DNA from: CAZFLY01 sp964519995
GTDB lineage: Bacteria; Planctomycetota; Phycisphaerae; Sedimentisphaerales; Anaerobacaceae
NCBI GenBank assembly: GCA_964519995.1
Contig: CAZFLY010000012.1
Span: 1 to 53,861 of the forward strand
Direction: 5' to 3'
DNA length: 53,861 nucleotides
In this document: positions 18,014-26,061 of the stretch, in pieces
Position numbering within the stretch: the stretch's first letter is position 1
Layout of the letters: every line of letters begins with the position of its first letter
Made by a program: the position numbers and the translations under genes
The notes under the pieces: model-generated
Told to the model about the DNA's origin: nothing
The model's database searches: none
What the model saw: the letters and a program-made list of their open reading frames with translations, nothing else

Positions 18014-18521
18014 TATGATGGATTATAATATTCGTAATGGCAGGACATATATGTATTTCAGAGGTGAGCCTCTTTATCCATTTGGCTACGGTTTAAGTTA
18101 CACCACTTTTAAATATTCAAATCTACGTACCAGTTCCGCAAGCATTGATGGGAATGGTGAAATTACTATAAGTGTTGATATTCAAAATACCGGAGATCGC
18201 GCCGGCGATGAAGTCGTTCAAATGTACGTGAAGCACCTGAATTCCGAGGTAGAAAGGCCTATTAAGGAATTGAAAGGATTTAAGCGGATAACATTGCAGC
18301 CAAACGAGACAAAAACTATTCAAATGCCATTAAAGGCCAAAGCGCTTGCTTATTGGGACCAGAGCAAGCACAGTTTTGTTGTTGAGAAAGGAAAAATAAA
18401 AATAATGGTGGGCAGCTCTTCTGCGGATATTAAGTTTGAAAAAACTGTAAATGTAGTACGAGCAAGCACGTTTGTCGCGGGTCCACCAAATCCAAAGCCT
18501 ATCAATTTATCAATTCCATAG
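18009..18521 (+). pseudogene. GH3 glycosidase C-terminal (FnIII-like) fragment
   Basis: About 168 residues. NGRTYMYFRGEPLYPFGYGLSYTTF is the conserved entry to the GH3 C-terminal region, followed by a fibronectin-III-like domain (VDIQNTGDRAGDEVVQMYV..., KELKGFKRITLQPNETKTI). There is no catalytic domain. Homology begins exactly where the inverted fragment stops (about 18009-18014). An ATG exists at 18015, so a protein could still be made, but it would not be an enzyme. Confidence 0.8.
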
Positions 18522-18575
18522 CTGTTTTAAATCGCAAGGGATGTATTGTTGTATAGCCGATGTGAAAATTTTCGA

Positions 18576-18603
18576 TTGCGAATGGGTTGGTAGGGGGTAT
18601 AAT
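18576..18603 (+). promoter_or_regulatory. Possible promoter of the sugar-oxidation gene run
   Basis: TTGCGA (18576-18581), 16-bp spacer, TATAAT (18598-18603), with a leader of about 200 bases before the isomerase gene. It is the only good -10 box in the 285-bp gap after the GH3 remnant. Confidence 0.4.
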
Positions 18604-18806
18604 AGTTTTTTCGCAATTTCGGCGGGTACAAGCCGTTATTCGTGTGCGAATAAGTCTTTCTAAAAAATCGGCATAGCGGTTTCGGCAAAGGCGGAGGAGG
18701 AAATTGCAGGAAGAAAGAATCTGCTGATATTCTGCCTGTGTGCGATGCATTTTAAGGGCGAAGTAACGATAACAGAAACATATTTAGCGAATTAAGGAGA
18801 ATGATG

Positions 18807-19805
18807 ATGGCCAGACCTGTAACGCTTTTCACTGGTCAGTGGGCGGACTTGCCTTTAGAAGTTCTTGCCGAGAAGGCGGCGAGCTGGGGATATGACGGAC
18901 TGGAACTTGCATGTTGGGGTGACCACTTCGAGGTTGATAAAGCACTGAAGAATGACGACTATTGTAAGCAGAAAAAGGAGCTATTAAAGAAGTTTGGGCT
19001 CAAGGTGTTTGCCATTTCTACACATCTTGTCGGCCAGTGTGTGTGTGACAATATCGATGAGCGGCATAAGGCGATTTTGCCTCCGGACGTTTGGGGCGAT
19101 GGAGATCCTGAGGGTGTTCGCAAGCGTGCGGCCAAGAATGTCATACAAACTGCCAAGGCTGCGAAAAAGCTCGGCGTAAAAGTGGTAAATGGTTTTACGG
19201 GCAGCTCGATATGGCATTTGCTTTATACGTTTCCGCCGACTTCACCGAAGATGATAGAAGCGGGATACGCCGACTTTGCAAAGAGGTGGATAGCGATTCT
19301 TGACGCCTTCAAGACTGAAGGTGTAAAGTTTGCGCTGGAGGTGCATCCGACGGAGATAGCATTTGACATTGCATCGGCCCAGAGAGCGATAAAGGCGGTG
19401 AAGGGACACAGGTCGTTTGGCTTTAACTACGACCCAAGTCATCTTGGCTATCAGGGTGTTGATTACGTCAAGTTCATCCGCACGTTCTCAGATAGAATCT
19501 TTCACTGTCACATGAAGGATGTATGGTGGGGACACGGCGACGGTACGGTGGGCGTCTTTGGCGGACACACTGAATTTGCAGATCCGCGACGTTACTGGGA
19601 CTTCCGCTCGATCGGACATGGTGACATCAACTTTGATGAGATTATCGTTGCGTTGAATGATATTGGCTACAAGGGACCGCTTTCGATTGAGTGGGAAGAC
19701 AGTCGGATGGATCGCGAACATGGTGCGAGGGAGGCGTGTGAGTATATCAAGAGGGCGGACTTTAAGCCTTCTGCGGTAGCGTTTGATGCGGCTTTTGACA
19801 AGTAA
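18807..19805 (+). CDS. Sugar phosphate isomerase/epimerase-like TIM-barrel protein
   Basis: 332 residues. Of three consecutive ATGs (18801, 18804, 18807) the third has the best spacing to AAGGAG. It is a xylose-isomerase-like TIM barrel (AP endonuclease 2 fold): GYDGLELACWGDH near the start, ALEVHPTE (about 180-187), NYDPSHLGYQG, HCHMKDVWWG, and SIEWED at the end. The conserved Glu, Asp, His and Glu residues fit a divalent-metal site. No signal peptide. Relatives isomerise keto-sugars or cleave 3-keto-glycosides, which fits the oxidoreductases downstream. The exact substrate is not known. Confidence 0.88.
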   Translation: MARPVTLFTGQWADLPLEVLAEKAASWGYDGLELACWGDHFEVDKALKNDDYCKQKKELLKKFGLKVFAISTHLVGQCVCDNIDERHKAILPPDVWGDGDPEGVRKRAAKNVIQTAKAAKKLGVKVVNGFTGSSIWHLLYTFPPTSPKMIEAGYADFAKRWIAILDAFKTEGVKFALEVHPTEIAFDIASAQRAIKAVKGHRSFGFNYDPSHLGYQGVDYVKFIRTFSDRIFHCHMKDVWWGHGDGTVGVFGGHTEFADPRRYWDFRSIGHGDINFDEIIVALNDIGYKGPLSIEWEDSRMDREHGAREACEYIKRADFKPSAVAFDAAFDK

Positions 19806-19879
19806 CATAGAGAACTACGAACAGATAATAGGCATGTAGTTAATAGTACTCGATACTAAATGATTCGGAAAGTACAGCT

Positions 19880-21193
19880 ATGAATGGCAAGAGAATTTGC
19901 AGCCGGCGTCAGTTCTTAAAAAGTGTTAGCGGTTCAGCGGTGGGGATTATTGGTTTTCCTTATATTGTACCCTCTTCAGTTTTCGGCGCCGATGGTAGCG
20001 TTGCGCCGAGTGAGCGCATTGTGATAGGTTGTATCGGTGTCGGCTCACAGGGGACAAGCAACATGAGTGCCTTTCTCAACAAACGTGATGTAAAGATTTT
20101 AGCCGTGTGCGATATTGACAAACGACATCTCGACTGGGCTAAGTTATCAGTTGATTATAGGTACGATAACAAAGATTGTATGGTCTATCATGATTTCCGT
20201 GAGCTGATAGCCAGGGATGATATAGATGCCTTGTCGCTGGCGATTCCCGACCATTGGCATTCGATACCTGTCATTATGGCGGCAAGGGCAGGAAAGGATA
20301 TGTTTGCGGAAAAGCCTCTGGCTCGGACCATCCATGAGGGGCGTGAGATGGTGAAGGCGGTGACGCGTTACGGCAGAATATGGCAAACCGGAAGCTGGCA
20401 GCGATCTGTGGCTGATTTCCGTCGGGCGTGTGAGCTGGTTATCAATGGGCGGATTGGCAAGGTTTACAAGGTTGAAGTTGGATTACCGACGGGTAGAGGC
20501 GGGGAGAATCAGCCGGTTCAACCGGTGCGTGAAGGAATTGACTGGGATTTTTGGTTAGGTCCGGCTCCTTGGCGGCCTTATGTGGAGTTTGGTCATCGTG
20601 GGCCTCATTGGGATTGGCGCTGGATTATGGATTACTCAGGCGGACAGCTTACTGACTGGGCGGGACATCACATTGATATTGCACACTGGGGCTTAGGGCT
20701 GGATTTAACAGGTCCAGTTGAGATTGAAGGTAGAGGTGGGTATCCCAGAGACGGTATTTTTAATACGCCTATGTGGTATAAATTCACATGTAAGTACGCC
20801 AATGGTCTTACGATGGTAGTGGCAAATGACAGACAGCTACCTCATGGGATGGGGACATGCTGGTATGGCGAAAAGGGCTGGATACATGTCAATCGTGGAG
20901 GGCTTTGGGCGGAGCCACGGAGTGTTCTTATTGAGGTGATTGGCCCGAATGAGATTCGGTTGTATGAGAGCCGCGATCATTTTCAGAACTTCTTGGATTG
21001 TGTGAAAAGGCGGAGTCAAACAGTTGCGCCGATTGAGGTGGCGCATCGTTCCATCAGCGTAGGACTGTTGGGTGAGATCGCAATGCTCACGGAGCAGAAG
21101 CTCAAGTGGGATCCGGTCAAAGAAGAGATACTAAACAGTGCTGAAGCGAGCAGAATGCTGCAGCGGACGATGAGAAGCCCATGGAAGATTTGA
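19880..21193 (+). CDS. Tat-exported Gfo/Idh/MocA oxidoreductase 1
   Basis: 437 residues. The N-terminus has a twin-arginine motif (SRRQFLK) followed by a hydrophobic stretch ending near the VFGAD cleavage region. The Rossmann fold starts at IGCIGVGSQG. The EKPLARTIHEGREM motif (about 138-151) gives the catalytic Lys of the family. The second half is the alpha/beta C-terminal domain with a histidine-rich HHIDIAHWGLG. Family members oxidise sugars with a tightly held NAD(P). Tat export fits a folded, cofactor-loaded enzyme outside the cytoplasm. Part of the gene run 18.8-31.9 kb; the next gene begins within 40 bp. Confidence 0.9.
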   Translation: MNGKRICSRRQFLKSVSGSAVGIIGFPYIVPSSVFGADGSVAPSERIVIGCIGVGSQGTSNMSAFLNKRDVKILAVCDIDKRHLDWAKLSVDYRYDNKDCMVYHDFRELIARDDIDALSLAIPDHWHSIPVIMAARAGKDMFAEKPLARTIHEGREMVKAVTRYGRIWQTGSWQRSVADFRRACELVINGRIGKVYKVEVGLPTGRGGENQPVQPVREGIDWDFWLGPAPWRPYVEFGHRGPHWDWRWIMDYSGGQLTDWAGHHIDIAHWGLGLDLTGPVEIEGRGGYPRDGIFNTPMWYKFTCKYANGLTMVVANDRQLPHGMGTCWYGEKGWIHVNRGGLWAEPRSVLIEVIGPNEIRLYESRDHFQNFLDCVKRRSQTVAPIEVAHRSISVGLLGEIAMLTEQKLKWDPVKEEILNSAEASRMLQRTMRSPWKI

Positions 21194-21231
21194 GATTGGA
21201 TATTGTCAACTTGTACGAGAAAGGGACAAAT

Positions 21232-22107
21232 ATGAGCTGGAGGATTTTAGCAAGGGCGGTTTGTGTGGCGCTGGTGATTGGGAGTGTTGTAGAGGCGGAT
21301 ATGTCGAAAGAAGAGATAGAGAAAATTGAGAAAGCTGCGCCGAGTAAAGCAACAGTTGAGCCGGTCAAGCCGAGAAAGCTTCTGATTTTTAACAAGTGCG
21401 ACGGTTACAAGCATAGCTCAATTCCGTACTGGGATAAGGCACTTGAGATAATGGGCAAAAAGACCGGAGCGTATTCGGTTGTGATAAGTAACGATATGAA
21501 TGCGTTTAAGCCGGAGTTTCTGAATCAATTTGACGCGGTGTGCTTTAATAATACGACTCATCTTAAGTTTGAAGAGTCTTTGAGAAAGAGCCTGATGGAT
21601 TTTGTCAGGGGCGGTAAAGGCATAATTGGTGTTCATGCGGCCACGGACAATTTTTACGACTGGCCTGAGGCGCAGGAGATGATGGGTGGCAAATTCTCGG
21701 GTCACCCATGGACGGCGGGTGGTACCTGGGCAGTCAAGATTGATGAGCCGAACCATCCACTGACGGCGATGTTTGGGGGTAAGGGCTTTAAGATAAGGGA
21801 TGAGATATATCGCACGGAGCCTCCGCTTTATTCGAGGTCGAAGCAGCTTGTGTTGATGAGTCTTGATATGAGCGATGAGGCAACGCGGGAAACCTCAGAG
21901 AAGCCCACCGATGCAGACACTGGCATTTCATGGATCAAAACGTGGGGAGATGGCCGAGTGTTTTATTGTGAATTGGGGCACAACAACGATGTTACATGGA
22001 ACCCGGCTGTGTTGAAACATTATCTTGATGGGATACAATTTGCATTTGGTGATTTGAAGGCAGATACAAAACCAAGACCTATAGTCGACGCTGGAAAGGG
22101 CTTATAA
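21232..22107 (+). CDS. ThuA-like protein, exported
   Basis: 291 residues from ATG 21232, with an N-terminal signal (RAVCVALVIGSVVEAD). The ThuA domain (about 45-275) is a glutamine-amidotransferase-like fold: KLLIFNKCDGYKHSSIP at the start, KGIIGVHAATDNFYDW, GHNNDVTWNPAVL at the end. In rhizobia ThuA works with the Gfo/Idh/MocA enzyme ThuB on trehalose and related disaccharides; whether that holds here is inference. The gene sits directly after an oxidoreductase and immediately before a HEAT protein, whose ATG follows the stop codon with no gap. Confidence 0.88.
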   Translation: MSWRILARAVCVALVIGSVVEADMSKEEIEKIEKAAPSKATVEPVKPRKLLIFNKCDGYKHSSIPYWDKALEIMGKKTGAYSVVISNDMNAFKPEFLNQFDAVCFNNTTHLKFEESLRKSLMDFVRGGKGIIGVHAATDNFYDWPEAQEMMGGKFSGHPWTAGGTWAVKIDEPNHPLTAMFGGKGFKIRDEIYRTEPPLYSRSKQLVLMSLDMSDEATRETSEKPTDADTGISWIKTWGDGRVFYCELGHNNDVTWNPAVLKHYLDGIQFAFGDLKADTKPRPIVDAGKGL

Positions 22108-22815
22108 ATGGAACAGTTGTTGGAAAAGGTCAAGACGTATGATTTTGGACAAAGCAGACTATCGCTGACCGAGCTAAGTGACAAGATCCGTGCGGCGTAC
22201 GGAAAACCTGACGAGTTAAAGGATATTGAGAAAGGTTTATGTGCTGTGTTGGATGCGGATGCTACGTATGCGGGCAAGCAGTATGTCTGCCGGGAACTGA
22301 GCATCATCGGCACGGCTCAGTCGGTACCAACGCTTTCTAAGAAGCTGACCGATGATAAGCTGTCGGATATGGCGCGGTATGCGCTGGAGCGGATACCAGG
22401 ACAGGAAGTTGATTCAGCTTTGCTTGTTGCGATTGGCAAGGCAAGTGGCAAAGCCAAGGTCGGCATCATTAATTCACTGGGTGAGCGACGATGTCTCAAA
22501 GCCGTATCAGCTCTGAGCAAGTTAGTCGGCGATTCCGACAAGGTAATAGCTGAGGCTGCTATTAGTGCCCTTGGCAAGATTGGCGGCGATGAGGCGGCTG
22601 GTATATTAGCCAAGGCAAAAGACACGGCATCCGAGAGCTTGAAAATGGTAGTTTTGGATGCCTATCTAAAGTGTGCCGATCGTTACGTAGCTAAAGGTAA
22701 GAAGGCTGGAGCGCTGGCGATCTACAAGGATCTCTACAAACAGGAGTATCCACAGCTTATCCGGACCGCTGCAATGCGCGGAATGGTCAGCGCAAGCCCA
22801 GGTGCGAACAGATAA
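22108..22815 (+). CDS. HEAT-repeat protein
   Basis: 235 residues of alpha-helical repeats. Recognisable units include AQSVPTLSKKLTDDKLSDMARYAL, LKAVSALSKLVGDSDKVIAEAAISALGKIG, and a C-terminal TPR-like segment (AGALAIYKDLYKQEYPQLIRTAAMRGM). It has no signal peptide of its own although its neighbours are exported. Its ATG abuts the ThuA stop codon, suggesting translational coupling. ThuA-HEAT fusions occur in Planctomycetota, and this may be a split version, with partner binding as the likely role. Enzymatic function is not expected. Confidence 0.75.
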   Translation: MEQLLEKVKTYDFGQSRLSLTELSDKIRAAYGKPDELKDIEKGLCAVLDADATYAGKQYVCRELSIIGTAQSVPTLSKKLTDDKLSDMARYALERIPGQEVDSALLVAIGKASGKAKVGIINSLGERRCLKAVSALSKLVGDSDKVIAEAAISALGKIGGDEAAGILAKAKDTASESLKMVVLDAYLKCADRYVAKGKKAGALAIYKDLYKQEYPQLIRTAAMRGMVSASPGANR

Positions 22816-22865
22816 TTCCCGCGAGGATAAAAAGGCCTTAAGTTACGGACATTTTGAAATCAAAT

Positions 22866-22946
22866 TTTGAACAGTTGAGCAGTAGAGCAGTTGACCGTAG
22901 TTTCGCATTTTCACCTGTTCCACTGTTCAAATGCTCAACTGCTCTA
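22866..22946. repeat. Imperfect inverted repeat between the HEAT genes
   Basis: Left arm (about 22866-22894) contains TTGAACAG and TAGAGCAGTTGA. The right arm (about 22914-22946) contains their complements CTGTTCAA and TCAACTGCTCTA in shuffled order, so the RNA can fold in alternative ways. The downstream HEAT gene should therefore start at ATG 22961, not at the in-frame ATG 22931 inside the right arm. Confidence 0.55.
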
Positions 22947-22960
22947 TAAGGGTGGGGCGT

Positions 22961-24337
22961 ATGCCAAGACAGTCCGGTCTTAAATTTTCCTTATGTTGTT
23001 TGGTTGGCTCGCTGTTATGGCAGGGACTTGCAGTTGGTCAGGTGGATGATGCGGCTGTCCAGATGGTGATCGATGCGCTAAAGGGTGATGACCCTGCGAT
23101 GCAAAGTGCGGCAATATCGCTTGTACGTGAAATGCCTGGCGAGGAGGTGACTAAGGCGCTGGCAGAGCAATTGCCAAATCTTACACCGACGGCGCAGGTG
23201 CAACTACTTGCCGCGCTCGCGGACCGAGGTGATAAGGCGGCCTTGCCTGCAGTTGTCGAAGCTGCAGATTATGAAGATGAGTCTGTTCGCATAGCGGCCC
23301 TGCAAGCGATGGCTAGATTAGGAGATGCTTCGAGCGTGGAATTGCTTGTCAGCAGAGCAGCAACCAGCACGGGTGCTGAGCAAAGGGCGGCAAGAGAAAG
23401 TCTGTATCGACTGCGTGGCAAAGAGATTGATAAAACCATTTTGTCTAGTATCAGTTCTGAGACGGACCCCAAGGTTAAGGTCGAACTTATCAAGGCTGTT
23501 AGTGAACGAAATATTGTTGAAGGCGTGAAGATATGCTTCAATAGCGCCCGTGATGCGGATGTCAAGATTCAGCGTGAGTCAATTAAGGCACTGAAGGTTA
23601 TCGCTACGCCCATGTATTTGCCCGAGCTTGTCAAGCTTGTGCTGGATGTACCGAGTGAATCTGTTCGTAGCGAGGTTGAGAAGATAGTTGCAGCAGAAGC
23701 TCGCAAGATAGACGAGCAAGGCAAACGAGTTGAAGTAGTATTGGCTGCGCTACCGGGTGCAATGGACCTTAAAAGTCGGTGCTCGCTTCTAAGTGTACTT
23801 GGCAAGATTGGCGATGATGCCGCGCTGCCGGTTTTGCGAGAGGCGCTTGCCGACAGTGAGGCTGAGGTTCGAGCAACTGCCATCAGGGCGCTGTCGGATT
23901 GGCCGAACGCTAAACCCCTGACAGATTTGCAAAAGGTGGCAAAAGATTCAAAGATAAAACTGCATCAAATACTTGCTCTTCGTGGATATGTGCGATTGAT
24001 AAGCCTTGATGATAAACGGTCTGCGAGTGAGATACTTGTAATGTATAAAGAAGCAATGGAACTTGCGCCCAACACTGCTGAGAAAAAACGTGTGCTGTCC
24101 GGCCTGGCAAATACACAGTCGCTTGAAGTGCTGCAGATGGCCGCATGGTATTTAGACAATGACGCTTTGAAGCAAGAGGCGGCAGTGGCCGTGGTAAAGA
24201 TTGCCGGGGGTATTCACAAGAACTATCCTAATGAGTGCAAAGAGCTTCTGATGAAGATCATCGGCAGTACAGACAACGACGCCCTTCGAGAGCAGGCACA
24301 GGAACTGATAAATCAAATTGGTGAGGCCGGCAAGTAG
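22961..24337 (+). CDS. Exported HEAT-repeat protein
   Basis: 458 residues from ATG 22961 (GGTGGGG about 5 bases upstream). A signal peptide (LCCLVGSLLWQGLAVGQ) is followed by about ten HEAT repeats of 30-35 residues, for instance DESVRIAALQAMARLGD and DSEAEVRATAIRALSDWP. It is probably an extracytoplasmic scaffold or docking protein for the sugar-oxidising enzymes on either side, which is inference. The 24-bp dispersed repeat begins on the very next base after its stop codon. Confidence 0.8.
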   Translation: MPRQSGLKFSLCCLVGSLLWQGLAVGQVDDAAVQMVIDALKGDDPAMQSAAISLVREMPGEEVTKALAEQLPNLTPTAQVQLLAALADRGDKAALPAVVEAADYEDESVRIAALQAMARLGDASSVELLVSRAATSTGAEQRAARESLYRLRGKEIDKTILSSISSETDPKVKVELIKAVSERNIVEGVKICFNSARDADVKIQRESIKALKVIATPMYLPELVKLVLDVPSESVRSEVEKIVAAEARKIDEQGKRVEVVLAALPGAMDLKSRCSLLSVLGKIGDDAALPVLREALADSEAEVRATAIRALSDWPNAKPLTDLQKVAKDSKIKLHQILALRGYVRLISLDDKRSASEILVMYKEAMELAPNTAEKKRVLSGLANTQSLEVLQMAAWYLDNDALKQEAAVAVVKIAGGIHKNYPNECKELLMKIIGSTDNDALREQAQELINQIGEAGK

Positions 24338-24361
24338 CCCGTCCTGAGCCGGGTCGAAGGA
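24338..24361 (+). repeat. Short dispersed repeat, copy 2
   Basis: 24 bp with core CCTGAGCCGGGTCGAAGG, placed directly after the TAG stop of the HEAT gene and identical to copies 3 and 4. Confidence 0.9.
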
Positions 24362-24391
24362 TAAGTGAGTCGCTTTTTTGGAGAATTCTTT

Positions 24392-26011
24392 ATGAGTTCA
24401 ACGATTTTAAGGCAGGTACGGTTACAAGCGACGATACTGGCTTTTTACGGATTGTTTATAGTATGTGGGGCAAGCACTGGAAGGTTGGTAGCTCAAGAGG
24501 TCGATCCATATATGGGCGACTGGAAGGGCACTTGGACTATGGCCGAGGGAACTGGAACCGGCTCAGTACCTATGGCTGCGCAGGTCATTGCTCTGGGCAA
24601 AGGAAGGTATCGGCTGAATCTTCTTCGCGAGTTCGACACACGAACCGAACCCATAGCTGTACTCGAAGGCCAACATGAGAATACAGAGGTGCGATTTGCG
24701 GGCCGTGTTCAGCGCGAGGGTGCCGAGTCCGACGTGCGGGCAGTGATCAAGCCCGTCCTGAGCCGGGTCGAAGGAGATGCTAAATTGACCGGCACCATTA
24801 AGGGACATAACAGCGAGGGTAAATACGTCTCGGCTGAATTTATTTTGGAAAAGACAGTGCGGCTGTCACCGAGATTAGGGGCAAAACCGCCAGATAATGC
24901 GATTATTCTTTTCGATGGGAAGAACTTTGACGAGTGGGAACCGGTACATCCGGCAACCAAGGGACTTGTCAGTCTCATCAACACATTGGGGCCGTCAGAG
25001 GACTCGGTAGCGTATCTGCGAAGTGCGCTATGGTCTGATGAGCAGCAGAAGGCGCGTCTTGAGATTGGTAGTGACGACGGGGTGAAGGTTTGGCTTAATG
25101 GCCAGCTTGTTCACGCAAATAACGCAATGCGTGCGCTCAGTCCAGGCGAAGATAAGGTCGATATCACATTGAGAAAGGGCTGGAATAATATTCTTCTTAA
25201 GGTTACTCAGGGAAGTGGTGGTTGGGAGGTATGCGTGCGACTAATTGGTCCGGACGGTGAAATACTGAAGAACGTTAAAGAAATGGTTAATGTTGAGTCA
25301 AGCGATACCGGAACCAGCGAATACCTGCAAAAGAGCGACGGTTTTCTCTGCCTGTGGGAAGTTTTTGGGCCATATCGCGAGGAGGGAAAGGATGGGCTTG
25401 CACTTTTTGATGTTGCGTTTGAACCTGAAAAGCCCGGTGTTAAAATCGAAGGCAAGAGGATTAATATCAGTGAGTTGGATATGTCTAATGTGCGTTGGAA
25501 ACTTGTGGATGGTGCAATGGAGATAACGCCGGGAATAGGCTCGATTGTGACTAAGAGAAGGTTCAGTGATTTCAAATTGCACCTTGAGTTTCGCGCACCT
25601 TTTATGCCTGAATCAGGAGGGCAGGCGCGCGGCAATAGCGGCGTCTATCTGCAGGGCCGTTACGAAGTGCAGATACTTGATAGCTATGGTCTGGAAGGAC
25701 GCGATAATGAATGTGGTGGTGTATATGAAGTTGGTGCGCCGCTCGTGAATATGTGTGCACCGCCTATGCAGTGGCAAAGCTATGACATTACTTTCCTTGC
25801 ACCGCGATTTGATGCAGCCGGCAAGAAACTCGAAGATGCAAAACTGACTGTCGTGCACAACGGCGTGGCTATTCATGAGAACCTCTTGGTTCCGGGGCCG
25901 ACGGCTGAGGCGATGGATGGTAATGTGAATGAACCGGGCCCAATTTATCTGCAGGACCACGGCAATCCCGTGCAGTATCGCAATATTTGGCTTATCGAAA
26001 TGCCCCAGTAG
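24392..26011 (+). CDS. DUF1080 (3-keto-disaccharide hydrolase-like) protein
   Basis: 539 residues from ATG 24392 (GGAGA 9 bases upstream), with a signal peptide. Order: an N-terminal beta domain (about 40-160), the first strand of a DUF1080 jelly roll (IILFDGKNFDEWEP, about 170-184), an inserted carbohydrate-binding-like beta domain (about 195-300, with GSDDGVKVWLNGQLVH), and the rest of DUF1080 (about 370-539, with FRAPFMPESGGQARGNSGVYLQG). DUF1080 proteins are linked to cleavage of 3-keto-glycosides made by Gfo/Idh/MocA enzymes. A 24-bp dispersed repeat is inserted in frame and encodes PVLSRVEG at residues 121-128. Confidence 0.88.
   Translation: MSSTILRQVRLQATILAFYGLFIVCGASTGRLVAQEVDPYMGDWKGTWTMAEGTGTGSVPMAAQVIALGKGRYRLNLLREFDTRTEPIAVLEGQHENTEVRFAGRVQREGAESDVRAVIKPVLSRVEGDAKLTGTIKGHNSEGKYVSAEFILEKTVRLSPRLGAKPPDNAIILFDGKNFDEWEPVHPATKGLVSLINTLGPSEDSVAYLRSALWSDEQQKARLEIGSDDGVKVWLNGQLVHANNAMRALSPGEDKVDITLRKGWNNILLKVTQGSGGWEVCVRLIGPDGEILKNVKEMVNVESSDTGTSEYLQKSDGFLCLWEVFGPYREEGKDGLALFDVAFEPEKPGVKIEGKRINISELDMSNVRWKLVDGAMEITPGIGSIVTKRRFSDFKLHLEFRAPFMPESGGQARGNSGVYLQGRYEVQILDSYGLEGRDNECGGVYEVGAPLVNMCAPPMQWQSYDITFLAPRFDAAGKKLEDAKLTVVHNGVAIHENLLVPGPTAEAMDGNVNEPGPIYLQDHGNPVQYRNIWLIEMPQ
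24752..24775 (+). repeat. Short dispersed repeat, copy 3, inside the DUF1080 gene
   Basis: 24 bp identical to copy 2, in frame, read as PVLSRVEG. It falls between two beta-strand-like stretches (VRAVIK and DAKLTGTIKG), so it is likely to form a tolerated surface loop. Confidence 0.9.
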
Positions 26012-26061
26012 GTCTCTTATTAGAAGATTAAGAATCAATGATAGCAGACAGGAGAAGAATT

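Noticed and set aside
22866..22946. CRISPR-like repeat
   Set aside because: Only one inverted pair with no regularly spaced units.
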